Below, in pieces: positions 51,910 through 61,009 of a stretch of DNA of 64,000 nucleotides. The position numbers and the translations under genes are program-made. Every line of letters starts with the position of its first letter. Positions within the stretch are counted from its first letter, which is position 1. The notes under the pieces are model-generated. The model searched no databases. It was not told where the DNA came from and saw nothing but the letters and a program-made list of their open reading frames with translations. Origin of the DNA: Anaerolineae bacterium (lineage in GTDB: Bacteria > Chloroflexota > Anaerolineae > Promineifilales > Promineifilaceae); contig JAMLHW010000013.1 of NCBI GenBank assembly GCA_023954475.1, forward strand, positions 62,001-126,000, written 5' to 3'.

Positions 51910-52773
51910 ATGAAGAATGCGTTCACCGTTGACCTTGAGGAATGGTTTCAGGGACTGACCAGTACCAATCCGCTTGTCGATCAATGGCCGTCTTTTGAGA
52001 GTCGTGTGGTGCCGGCGACGGAGCGGTTGCTGGCGATTTTGCGCGAACATGGCGTGACGGCGACATTTTTCGTCCTGGGTTATGTCGCCGACCAATATCC
52101 GGCGCTGATCGAACGGGTGGCTGCCTACGGCCACGAAATCGGCATTCACGGTTATTATCATCGCTTCGTTTACAAATTGACGCCGGATGAATTTGCCGGG
52201 GAAATTGACGCAAGCATTGCGGCATTGGAGCGCATTACAGGTAAACTACCACTTGGTCATCGCGCACCGTATTTTTCGGTGAATGCGACGACGCCGTGGG
52301 CTTTTGACATGTTAGCGTCGCGTGGCTTGCGTTACGATAGCAGTGTGTTCCCGACAAAGAATATGCTCTATGGCTTTCCGGGTGCGCCACGTTTTCCGTA
52401 TTGGATGGATGAGTACGATTTGTGGCAGTTCCCGGCAGCGACGGTGCGTTTGTTGGGTCGGAATGTGCCGGTAGCAGGTGGTTTTTATACGCGTGCTTTG
52501 CCGTATCGTGTTATCAGGAAGGTAATCGGCCGAATCAACGCACAAAATCAACCGGCTATTATGTACATTCACCCGTGGGAACTCGACACGGGACAGCGTT
52601 ACAACAAGGTGACGCTGCGCGAACGACTGACACATTATCACGGGCGGCGCTCTGTCGAACGAAAACTACACCGCTTGCTTAGCGATTTTGAGTTTGTGCC
52701 GTTACAGACGTTAGTCGAAAAGATGGAAAATGTACGCAACGCCGAACAACCCGAATTGGCGGGAATGAGATGA
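51910..52773 (+). CDS. Polysaccharide deacetylase (DUF3473-type, exosortase-locus subfamily)
   Basis: This 287-residue protein is read from ATG 51910; an earlier reading overlaps the upstream gene. NAFTVDLEEWFQGL is the start characteristic of the deacetylase subfamily found in PEP-CTERM/XrtA loci. ATFFVLGYVADQYPALIERV and HEIGIHGYYHRFVYKLTPDE carry the zinc His residues, and LGHRAPYFSVNA is the next active-site loop. The DUF3473-like end has IMYIHPWELDTGQ. It removes acetyl groups from amino sugars of a glycan. Its TGA overlaps the FemAB-like start (ATGA). Confidence 0.88.
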   Translation: MKNAFTVDLEEWFQGLTSTNPLVDQWPSFESRVVPATERLLAILREHGVTATFFVLGYVADQYPALIERVAAYGHEIGIHGYYHRFVYKLTPDEFAGEIDASIAALERITGKLPLGHRAPYFSVNATTPWAFDMLASRGLRYDSSVFPTKNMLYGFPGAPRFPYWMDEYDLWQFPAATVRLLGRNVPVAGGFYTRALPYRVIRKVIGRINAQNQPAIMYIHPWELDTGQRYNKVTLRERLTHYHGRRSVERKLHRLLSDFEFVPLQTLVEKMENVRNAEQPELAGMR

Positions 52774-53879
52774 TGGAACAAACGTTAGTTTCAGGTATGC
52801 AGATGCAGGAATTGGTTTCGGCCGAAGCGACCACGCTCCAAATCGAGGTGCTCAATGACGCGGATACAGCGGCGTGGGATGCGTACGTGCAGAAGTCGCC
52901 GAACGGCCTGCCGCTGCATCTCTCCGGTTGGCGCGACGTGATGCGGCGCACGTACGGCTACAAAACGCCCTATCTGCTGGCACGCAGACATGGACGCGTA
53001 GTTGGTGTTATGCCGTTGTTTCAGGTCAACAGCCTGTTGTTCGGCCGAAAATTGTCGACGATGCCCGGCGGCCTCTGTGCCGATGATGAGGCTACAGCGG
53101 CATCGCTGATCGCCGGGGCGACGACTCTGGCACGCAAACAACGCGCCCGCAAACTCATCATTCAGGATACACGTCAGGATTGGCCCAAACCGGATTTGAA
53201 CACCTCGACACAACATGTTCACTGGCTGGTCGATGTCACGGTGGGTGAAGAGACGTTGTGGAAGGCATTGCACGGCAACATTCGTCGTCAGGTTAGACTC
53301 GCTCGCAAAAACGACCTGCGCATCGCTATCGACCGCGACGGCGTGCTGCTCGATGATTTTTATGCTGTGTTCAGCGCATTTGCGCACAGTGTCGGTACGC
53401 CCGTTTTCGGCCGAAATTTTCTCGCCAACATCATTGATGTCTTTCCAGGCGGCTTCAATATCGCCGTTGTCTATCTGGAAAATCGGCCAATTGGCGGTTA
53501 CTTCCAGCTCGAAATGGGTCAGCATATGATCGGCATGTGGGGCGCGACATTGCGTGACTATTTGCAATTGCGCCCTGTCTATCTGGCTTATTGGGAAATG
53601 CTCGCCGATGCTGCCAATAGTGGTTTTTCTGTGCTCGATATGGGACGCAGCCCGGTCGACACCAATATGTCGAAGTTCAAAGGGCAGTGGGGTGGCGTTT
53701 CCGGACCCGTTTATCAACAAGTGCTGGCGCTGGGCAAACAGGAATCGGCCGAAAGTATGGCGACACAAGCCAACTCGAGCGGTCTATTTCAGACCGTGCG
53801 CGATTTATGGCCCAAACTACCGTTTGCCGTTGCCCAATTTGCCGGGCCAAAACTGCGCAAACATGTACCGTTTGCTTAA
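52770..53879 (+). CDS. FemAB-like peptidyltransferase/acyltransferase
   Basis: This 369-residue protein starts in an ATGA overlap with the deacetylase. The N-terminal half contains GLPLHLSGWRDVMRRTYGYK and YLLARRHGRVVGVMPLFQV. The second half has NIRRQVRLARKNDLRI and GFSVLDMGRSPVDTNMSKFK. These are features of the FemAB/GNAT-fold group seen with exosortase (XrtA) loci. No soluble peptide substrate is evident. It is expected to add an amino acid or acyl group to an envelope component. No exosortase is visible in this window. Confidence 0.82.
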   Translation: MMEQTLVSGMQMQELVSAEATTLQIEVLNDADTAAWDAYVQKSPNGLPLHLSGWRDVMRRTYGYKTPYLLARRHGRVVGVMPLFQVNSLLFGRKLSTMPGGLCADDEATAASLIAGATTLARKQRARKLIIQDTRQDWPKPDLNTSTQHVHWLVDVTVGEETLWKALHGNIRRQVRLARKNDLRIAIDRDGVLLDDFYAVFSAFAHSVGTPVFGRNFLANIIDVFPGGFNIAVVYLENRPIGGYFQLEMGQHMIGMWGATLRDYLQLRPVYLAYWEMLADAANSGFSVLDMGRSPVDTNMSKFKGQWGGVSGPVYQQVLALGKQESAESMATQANSSGLFQTVRDLWPKLPFAVAQFAGPKLRKHVPFA

Positions 53880-53889
53880 AGTGTGAACT

Positions 53890-56800
53890 ATGGATCGATT
53901 GCGAACAATACTTAATCGGCCGAATTGGTCGCGCTATTTCGTAGCGCTGGCTTTGATTGCCGTCTGGCTGTTGGTGCTGATCGGTATGTCACGTGATATG
54001 CCGCTGCATGTTGCCGGCTGGATTACCTTCCTCGGCCTGCTGATTACGCCCGGCTATTTACTCGGCGACATCGTCACATGGCGAATGCGACTGGACTGGA
54101 TCGAACGTCTGGCGCTGGCGCTGCCGCTCGGTGTCGTCATTTTGGCTATCCCTGGCACAATGGCGTTGCTGCTGCATTTGACGTTGACGCAACTGGCGCT
54201 CGGCTGGATGATTACCAGTGCGCTTGTGGTCGTTGCCTGGCTGATTTGGGGTGTGCGTGTCCCGGAGGACGAACTGCCGCAGCGCTGGGGCTGGGATGAA
54301 ATTGTCTTGTTTTTGATCATTGCGGTGGCGTTTATTGCCGTCGTGCCGACGTTGAATCTGTACAAAATTGACGGCGATGCGTATGCGGTGAACTCATTTT
54401 CGGCCGATGCGCTGGCCGGACTGCCACTCAACGAAACCGAGCCACTGTTCGGCACCGACCTCGGCCCTGGCGTGCGCATGGTTTTTAACCAAACCCTGCC
54501 GCTCTTCTATTTGTGGTCGCACTTTTCCAACATCGATCCCAACACTTTGATAGCCGCCGGCTCCAAGGCAGTCATTGCATTGTGGGCACTGTTTGCGGCG
54601 TACATTTTCGGCAAGGCAGCAGGCAACGGCAGCAGACGCTTTGCCCTGTTTCTCGTCGCTGTGCAGTTTCTCGTCTATCTGGCTGCCCCGTTTGTCCGTG
54701 GTGACAATGTCAGTCTGTTCTTCTTCGAGCGCACCAACGCCGACAAATTCATGGTACCGCTCACCATGCTGCCCGTCGTTTTTGCCTTCACGTTCCATTG
54801 GGTGCGCAGTGGGCGGCGCGATGCATGGCTGACCGCGGCGCTGGCGACGGTCGCTGTCTCGACCATCCACCCGTTGATCGCGGCGATGTTGGCGCTGGCG
54901 CTGGGTGCATTTGGTGCTTTCCATCTTTTGTTTGGCCTGCGCGACCGCGAAGTGTGGCGGCGCGTCATCCTCGTTTGGGGTTTGATTGCCGTCGTCATGG
55001 TATTGCCGTTTGTGCAACTATTTCTGTCACGTGGTGAAGCGCAATTGGCATCCTCTTATCCGACGACGTTTGAAGGGTGGCCGATAGCGGAACGCTTGCT
55101 TCCTGTACTGCCGTTTTATCAGACTGAGGGGTTGGACTACTACGGTCCACTGCCAGAACTGTCGGAGTTGGATGCCGGCGATGCCGAAACCACGCGCAGT
55201 CCGATCCTGATGTGGCGTTTTGCGCTCAACATGGATCGTCAGCGATTGATTCTGTATGACATCAATGAATACATTTCTGATCCGAGCCTGATTCTGGAGC
55301 CACCATACATTCTGGCGTTGCTGTTGTTGCCCTTGTTGTTCTGGCGCATCAAACGCGATATTGCCGCCCAATTTGCAGTGGGGGTGTCGCTTGCCGTGCT
55401 GTTTGTCATGTTTAACCCGTTGGTGACGCCGCTGATTGGCTCGTTCGTCATGCCCTGGATTTTGTGGCGTTTTGTGTGGCTGTTGCCTTATGCGTTGATC
55501 TTTGCGTTAGTGACACAGCGGCTGCTCTGGCTGGCGGGCATTGTTTTACGCAAGCTGCGCTTGTTGCCGCGCCGCATAGATAAACCGGCTACGCTCGGTT
55601 TTGGTTATCTTACCGTGATCGTGCTGGCTGGATTTTTACTGTGGCCCGGTATCACAGCCAATATCAAAAATCTGAATTACCGCGTTTCGTTTCCGTTTGC
55701 GTTTCCCACGCCGGAAGGGTTGTTTGATGCGTTAAACGCGTTGACTGCCACTGAAGGGTCGGTGACGGTACTGGCTGACCAAAATATGAGTGTGACGCTG
55801 CCGGCGTTTGTTGCCAAAGCGAATATCGTGGCCCACCGCACGCCGACGACGAGTGAGGTATTTCCGGCTGATCAACAGGTGGAAGCGTTGCAGCGACTCA
55901 TCGATCAGAATTTCTTTTTCAACAGCGATTTTTTGACGAGTGAGCATGTGGCTATTCTGGAGAAATATTCGGCCGATTACATTATCACAACCGGCGGCTC
56001 CAACCTCGATCTGCAAATGCGCTACACGCCCGACTGGTTTGAATGGATTGCCGACGACGGTTCCCATTCACTCTATCGCGTCACCGACGCGGTTTTCGAC
56101 ACAGCAACCGTACAGGGCAACACGCAGCTCGCTGCGCATAACTGGGATCGCGCCGCCTACTACTTCGAAGCGGGTACTGCTTATGATCCCAACGATTGGC
56201 AAGCTGTCGTTGGCATGGCCGAAGTCGACCGGGTGCGCGGCAATTACGAAGCCTCTCTGACCAGACTACAAAACGCCATTGCCCGCTCCGGTGATTCAAT
56301 TTTGTATTATCGGCTCGGCCAGTTGTATGCGGAGTTGGGGTTGCTGGAAGAGAGTCGTCTGGCGCTGGAAGAGGTGGTGGCAATGTGGCCGCATGTAGCC
56401 CGTTTCCATACCGAACTCGGCGATGTGTGCCTGGCAATGGGTGACGAAGCGTGCGCTGCCGAGGCGTATAACGCATCGGTTGCTGCGCTCAAGCTGCCGA
56501 ATGAATCGTCTCAACTGCTTGCATTGGGTGACATCTGGCGGGACAAGGATCGCGTCGATCTGGCGCTGCCGTATTACGAAGAGGCTGTTGATCTTCAACC
56601 GAGTCAATATAATTTATTTGTACTGGGCGGCGCGTACCGTGACTTGGGCCAATTCGATGAAGCGGATGCGTTGTTGCAAGATATGCGCATTGCCTATCCT
56701 TTTTCGGCCGAAATTCTGATCGCATCGGCCGATTTGCAGGTCAATCAGGAAAACTACGCGGCAGCCATCGACCTGTACAACCGGGCACTGTGGATTCAAG

Positions 56801-59800
56801 AGCTCAAAACGCAGCCGTCCGTCGATACCCGTATTGCGCTGTCACAAGTGCTGATCAACGCCGAGCGTTTCGACGAAGCAGATGCCGAACTCAACCGCAC
56901 CATGCGCCTCGATCCGTACAATGCGGCCGTGTTCCGTCTCAAGGGCGACTTGTACCGTACCACAAATCGCGTCGAGGATGCCATTCAGGCATATCAACGC
57001 GCCTACGAACTCGACCCGACCCAAACCGTCATTTACGTTGCCCTCAACGATTTGATGCGGCGTCATGGCAGCAAACCGGCCGAAGTGCTGGCGTTGTTGC
57101 AGCAGGCGATTGAGGTCAACCCGGACGAACCGTCCCTGCATCTGGCGCTGGGCGACCAGTGGCAACGGCTGGGCGATTTTGAAGCCGCCGTCGAAGCATA
57201 TCAGGTTGCATTGAATCGCCTCGATGCACAGGCAGACAGCCAACGGCAACGCCCCGGCTCGCTGGAGCAAAGCAGCGCCTTTGCCTACGTTCGCCTGGCC
57301 GGCATGCATGAAGATCAGGGCCAGCTTGACCCGGCGATGAATTATTATCAGGCCGCCGTAGCGGCAGCGCCGGAAACGCCGTGGACGCAATTGCTGCAAG
57401 GTGATGCACTGCGCCGCCGCAATGATTTGACCGGGGCGCAACACGCTTATGAGAACGCCATTATGTACGATGCCGATTATGTCGATGCGTACGTGCGGTT
57501 GGCAGATTTGTTTTATGCACTTGGTATGGACAGTGCAGCGGCCGAAATGCAGGACAAGGCGTTTGAAATCAGCATCTCGCAACTGGATGAACCGGTCGAT
57601 GTGACGACTGGCTCGCCCAATACGGTGGTGTTGCAAGCCGGTGGCCCAGTTCCCGTGTTGGAATCGGATGAACAGTTTGCACCGATTGCGTATTATTCGG
57701 CCGAAAACAACGACACACTGACCGATCAACTGATTGCAGACGACGATCAACTCGGTAGCAGTCGGTTGCCAGCCCGTTTCAACCAGGTGCGCGATCAGGC
57801 CGACCGTACAATTCAGATTTACCTGCAACGCATTGAGCAGGGCGAACGCGACAATTGGGCACCTGCTGTGTTGGCACGTTACCACAAAGACGTCGGCGAT
57901 CTCTATCTGGCGCAATTTGAGCTCGACGCAGCAATGGAAGCGTATCAAAACGCTATCGACCTCGATCCGTGGTGGCCGGAAGCGCGATTGGGATTGTCCG
58001 AAGTACTGATTGAAATGGGTAAATTCGACGACGCTGAGGAACAGATCACTGCAGCCGTAGAATTGGCTCCCGGCTCGGTTGAAGCGCAAATTGCCCATGC
58101 CAACATGCTCGACCGCCGCGATCAGCCGGATGAAGCGTTGATTGTCTATCATGAAATTGCGCAAGCGCATCCCGGCAATGAAAGGGCAACGCTGGCGTTG
58201 GCGCGTGCGTGGCAGACGCGGGAAAGACCGGAAAGCGCGGCACGCCACTTCAATGCAACGCTGGCGATGAATCCTGGTTCGGCCGATGCGTATATCGGTC
58301 TCGCCGAAATCGCCATGGACGCCGGCTCATTTGAGCAAGCCGCCGATATGTTGCAGCAAGCGCTCGACGCCGACCGCCAGAATATCAATGCCTACATTCG
58401 TTCCGGAGAATTGGCGCAGCAAATGGGTCAACCGGATGAAGCTCTGGACTGGTTCCGCCAGGCGACTAACCTGCCACTTTCCCGTCAGGTTACCAATATC
58501 ACCTTGCTCGATGCGCTCCTGCAATACGGTGACTACGAAACAGCGCTCGATTATATGCAGCGCGGCCTTGCCTACCGACCGGACGACGCCGAGATTTTGC
58601 TGCGTTTGGGGCGGACACAACGCATACTGGGCCGCTTTGACGATGCACAGGAAACTCTGTACAAAGTTCGTGGTTTGACGCCGACGGACAGCCGTGTTCA
58701 ACTCGAACTGGCCGATCTCAATATCGATCGGGGACGACCTGAAATTGCCCAATTATTCTATGAGCAAGCGATTGCCGACGATCCGGGCGAAGCGACCAAC
58801 TACATCGCAGCCGGTCAACTCCACATAGCGCAAGCACAATTCGACGAAGCGTTTGCCGTACTTAGCCTGGGAATTGCCAAGGCTGATGAGACAGCCAGCC
58901 TCTATCGCGCCATAGCCGACCTCTACTTGCTGCTCGGCGATCCCGATCAGGCGCTGGAGACATTGCGCGACGGGATAGCTGAATTGGGTGAAACCACCGA
59001 TATGTTGCTCAATATGGGTGACTACTTCACGTCGCGTGCCAACTTCCTGCAAGTTGAAGATCGCTACAATAGGGCGCTGGAGGCTGATCCGGACAACGCT
59101 GCCGTTCATGCTGCCTTGGGCAGTACGTTCTTGCGCGAGGAAACCTATGATCAAGCGTTGGTGCATTATGAACGCGCCGTTGAGCTTGATTCAGCGTCAC
59201 CGACTTATAATCTGGATTTGGCAAACGCACTGGAAGTGATGGATCGCACAGATGAGGCGATTGCCGTCTACGAACGCACCTTGGCATTGGCCCCGACTTC
59301 GATCAACACTTATGTCAGTTTGGCCGCGTTCTATGAAGCACAAGGTATGCTCGATGATGCCCAGGCGACTTTTGAGCAGGGGCTGCGTATGGCACCGACA
59401 TCGCCGCAGTTGTTGACGCCGTATACTGCTTTCTTGTTGGCACAGGGTGATACGGAAACGGCAATGGCACTGCTTGATCAGGCGCTGGGAGCGGCTGAGA
59501 CTGCCGATCATTTGATAGCGCGTGCATCAGTACGCCGGGTATTGGGGCAGCGTGACCTCGTGATCGCTGACTTGAATCGAGCGCTGGAAATCCAGCCTGG
59601 CGCAGTATCAGCTTTGCTGGCGTTGGGTGATTTGTATCACGATGAAGGTGATCGGGAGTCGGCGGCGCTGTATTATGAACAGGCGACTGAATTGCTGCCA
59701 GGTTTGCCCGCCGGTTATTTGCGTTTAGGTGTGTTGGCGGCTGAGGTATTTGACCGCGACGGGGCGCTGTTGTATTCTGATCTGGCACGTAATGCTCAGC

Positions 59801-59865
59801 CGGGTGTTTTGACGCCGCCGGACAGCGCGGGGATTCGGCCGACCGATGCGGGAGCTGATCAGTAA
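53890..59865 (+). CDS. 1,991-residue fusion of a GT-C-like membrane domain and a long TPR array
   Basis: Residues 1-620 have about 12-14 membrane spans. The loop after the fourth span contains YKIDGDAYAVNSFSADALAG, reminiscent of the acidic loop of GT-C glycosyltransferases. A soluble segment follows, then TPR repeats from about residue 740 to the end, over 30 by impression. Examples are VDAYVRLADLFYALGMDSAA and AAVHAALGSTFLREETYDQA. A linker around 1,240-1,310 interrupts the array. It may be a membrane enzyme with a scaffold arm for surface-glycan assembly, which is an inference. No signal peptide separate from the spans is seen. It is the longest gene in the window. Confidence 0.8.
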   Translation: MDRLRTILNRPNWSRYFVALALIAVWLLVLIGMSRDMPLHVAGWITFLGLLITPGYLLGDIVTWRMRLDWIERLALALPLGVVILAIPGTMALLLHLTLTQLALGWMITSALVVVAWLIWGVRVPEDELPQRWGWDEIVLFLIIAVAFIAVVPTLNLYKIDGDAYAVNSFSADALAGLPLNETEPLFGTDLGPGVRMVFNQTLPLFYLWSHFSNIDPNTLIAAGSKAVIALWALFAAYIFGKAAGNGSRRFALFLVAVQFLVYLAAPFVRGDNVSLFFFERTNADKFMVPLTMLPVVFAFTFHWVRSGRRDAWLTAALATVAVSTIHPLIAAMLALALGAFGAFHLLFGLRDREVWRRVILVWGLIAVVMVLPFVQLFLSRGEAQLASSYPTTFEGWPIAERLLPVLPFYQTEGLDYYGPLPELSELDAGDAETTRSPILMWRFALNMDRQRLILYDINEYISDPSLILEPPYILALLLLPLLFWRIKRDIAAQFAVGVSLAVLFVMFNPLVTPLIGSFVMPWILWRFVWLLPYALIFALVTQRLLWLAGIVLRKLRLLPRRIDKPATLGFGYLTVIVLAGFLLWPGITANIKNLNYRVSFPFAFPTPEGLFDALNALTATEGSVTVLADQNMSVTLPAFVAKANIVAHRTPTTSEVFPADQQVEALQRLIDQNFFFNSDFLTSEHVAILEKYSADYIITTGGSNLDLQMRYTPDWFEWIADDGSHSLYRVTDAVFDTATVQGNTQLAAHNWDRAAYYFEAGTAYDPNDWQAVVGMAEVDRVRGNYEASLTRLQNAIARSGDSILYYRLGQLYAELGLLEESRLALEEVVAMWPHVARFHTELGDVCLAMGDEACAAEAYNASVAALKLPNESSQLLALGDIWRDKDRVDLALPYYEEAVDLQPSQYNLFVLGGAYRDLGQFDEADALLQDMRIAYPFSAEILIASADLQVNQENYAAAIDLYNRALWIQELKTQPSVDTRIALSQVLINAERFDEADAELNRTMRLDPYNAAVFRLKGDLYRTTNRVEDAIQAYQRAYELDPTQTVIYVALNDLMRRHGSKPAEVLALLQQAIEVNPDEPSLHLALGDQWQRLGDFEAAVEAYQVALNRLDAQADSQRQRPGSLEQSSAFAYVRLAGMHEDQGQLDPAMNYYQAAVAAAPETPWTQLLQGDALRRRNDLTGAQHAYENAIMYDADYVDAYVRLADLFYALGMDSAAAEMQDKAFEISISQLDEPVDVTTGSPNTVVLQAGGPVPVLESDEQFAPIAYYSAENNDTLTDQLIADDDQLGSSRLPARFNQVRDQADRTIQIYLQRIEQGERDNWAPAVLARYHKDVGDLYLAQFELDAAMEAYQNAIDLDPWWPEARLGLSEVLIEMGKFDDAEEQITAAVELAPGSVEAQIAHANMLDRRDQPDEALIVYHEIAQAHPGNERATLALARAWQTRERPESAARHFNATLAMNPGSADAYIGLAEIAMDAGSFEQAADMLQQALDADRQNINAYIRSGELAQQMGQPDEALDWFRQATNLPLSRQVTNITLLDALLQYGDYETALDYMQRGLAYRPDDAEILLRLGRTQRILGRFDDAQETLYKVRGLTPTDSRVQLELADLNIDRGRPEIAQLFYEQAIADDPGEATNYIAAGQLHIAQAQFDEAFAVLSLGIAKADETASLYRAIADLYLLLGDPDQALETLRDGIAELGETTDMLLNMGDYFTSRANFLQVEDRYNRALEADPDNAAVHAALGSTFLREETYDQALVHYERAVELDSASPTYNLDLANALEVMDRTDEAIAVYERTLALAPTSINTYVSLAAFYEAQGMLDDAQATFEQGLRMAPTSPQLLTPYTAFLLAQGDTETAMALLDQALGAAETADHLIARASVRRVLGQRDLVIADLNRALEIQPGAVSALLALGDLYHDEGDRESAALYYEQATELLPGLPAGYLRLGVLAAEVFDRDGALLYSDLARNAQPGVLTPPDSAGIRPTDAGADQ

Positions 59866-59919
59866 ACACGTTTGACACCCAGATTGTCAATTCTTGAATG
59901 TAAGCGGTAGTTGCAAACT

Positions 59920-60993
59920 ATGCGTCGATTGATTTTGTCTGTACTGTTATTGGGCGTTGGCTGGATCGTGCTGTTTCGGCCGATACAAGCCCAATCTGCC
60001 GGTTCTGTCGCCGATTTGTGGATCGATTTCAGCCTCGGTCCCCCACTCGTCGATCTGTTCAACGAAGCGGCACGCCCGGACGACATCGCTCGCATCGAAA
60101 ACATCAGCCAGATTCGCATGCTAGAAAATGTGACAACCGGACGCAGGCTGGTCGTTTTCAAATCGGTAGAGGAAGCGGCCGAATTTCTGCCCCGGTACGC
60201 CGACGAGATCGATATTGTTGGCTACAACCTGGAAAACGGCCTTCCCAATCCGGCCGAAGAGCAGGCCGATCCGGTTGCCAGCGTACAGCGCATGCGTGAA
60301 CTGGTCGATCAATATGATCTCGAGCTGATGATGGGGCCGGACCGCCAATTTGCGCTGGAGTACGGGGCACAGATGGCCCCTTTCGTCGATTTGATGGTGC
60401 TCCAGGTGCAGCGGGCGCAGACCGAGCCGCAAACTGTCATCGACTTTGTCGTGCCGATGGTACAGCAGTTACGGGCGGCCAATCCCGACATCGAAATCAG
60501 TATGCAAATTCGCACTGAAGGCGATGTGACCGACTTGATTGGTTTGACTGATATGCTCAAGGGTGAATTGGATGGCTTGTCGATCCTGACCAGTTTGGAG
60601 ACGACGGCGACGGCGACGGAGTTGCTGACGACCTTGCGTCCGCCGGCGAGCGATGAACTGACGGAAGAGGAAGTGGCGCAGTTGGCTGCAGAACGGCAGG
60701 CGTTGGAAGCGGAAGGGTTGGCTGCGGCGGCTGGTGAAAATGGCATTGTTATCCAGCCGATTCCTTCGGCCGATTCCGATGCCGGATCGCCTGCTGATAA
60801 CGCTGCGCAAACATCAATGGAGAATTCGGCCGAAACCGAACCGACATCCACCAGTGACGCTGACATATTGCCCGGAAGTGGCAATGCCTCCTGGATTCTC
60901 GCCATTGTCGGCGTCCTTATTCTCGCAGCGGCAGCGGCAGCATTCTTGGCACTGCGCACGGACACACCGACACGTCCCAAAGGCCGTATTTAA
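59920..60993 (+). CDS. Secreted protein with C-terminal membrane anchor and LPGSG-like motif
   Basis: This 357-residue protein starts at ATG 59920. It has an N-terminal signal (RRLILSVLLLGVGWIVLF) and a mature region with alternating strands and helices suggesting a TIM-barrel-like fold (VGYNLENGLPNPAEEQADPV, then LELMMGPDRQFALEYGAQM). I do not recognise the family. A Ser/Thr-rich linker leads to LPGSGNASWILAIVGVLILA and a basic tail (RPKGRI). The LPGSG, span, basic tail order resembles a sortase-sorting signal with Ser in place of Thr. No sortase gene is in the window. Confidence 0.7.
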   Translation: MRRLILSVLLLGVGWIVLFRPIQAQSAGSVADLWIDFSLGPPLVDLFNEAARPDDIARIENISQIRMLENVTTGRRLVVFKSVEEAAEFLPRYADEIDIVGYNLENGLPNPAEEQADPVASVQRMRELVDQYDLELMMGPDRQFALEYGAQMAPFVDLMVLQVQRAQTEPQTVIDFVVPMVQQLRAANPDIEISMQIRTEGDVTDLIGLTDMLKGELDGLSILTSLETTATATELLTTLRPPASDELTEEEVAQLAAERQALEAEGLAAAAGENGIVIQPIPSADSDAGSPADNAAQTSMENSAETEPTSTSDADILPGSGNASWILAIVGVLILAAAAAAFLALRTDTPTRPKGRI

Positions 60994-61009
60994 GTGCTCT
61001 GGCTGACAT

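Noticed and set aside
52791-53768. 325-codon minus-strand open frame
   Set aside because: It lies entirely antisense to the FemAB-like gene and shows no family signature.
56842-58248. 468-codon minus-strand open frame
   Set aside because: It mirrors the TPR array on the other strand; its length follows from the composition of the repeats.
59871-59890. TTGACA-cccagat-TGTCAA inverted repeat as promoter or operator
   Set aside because: No -10 element lies at a suitable distance and the repeat is only 6 bp per arm.
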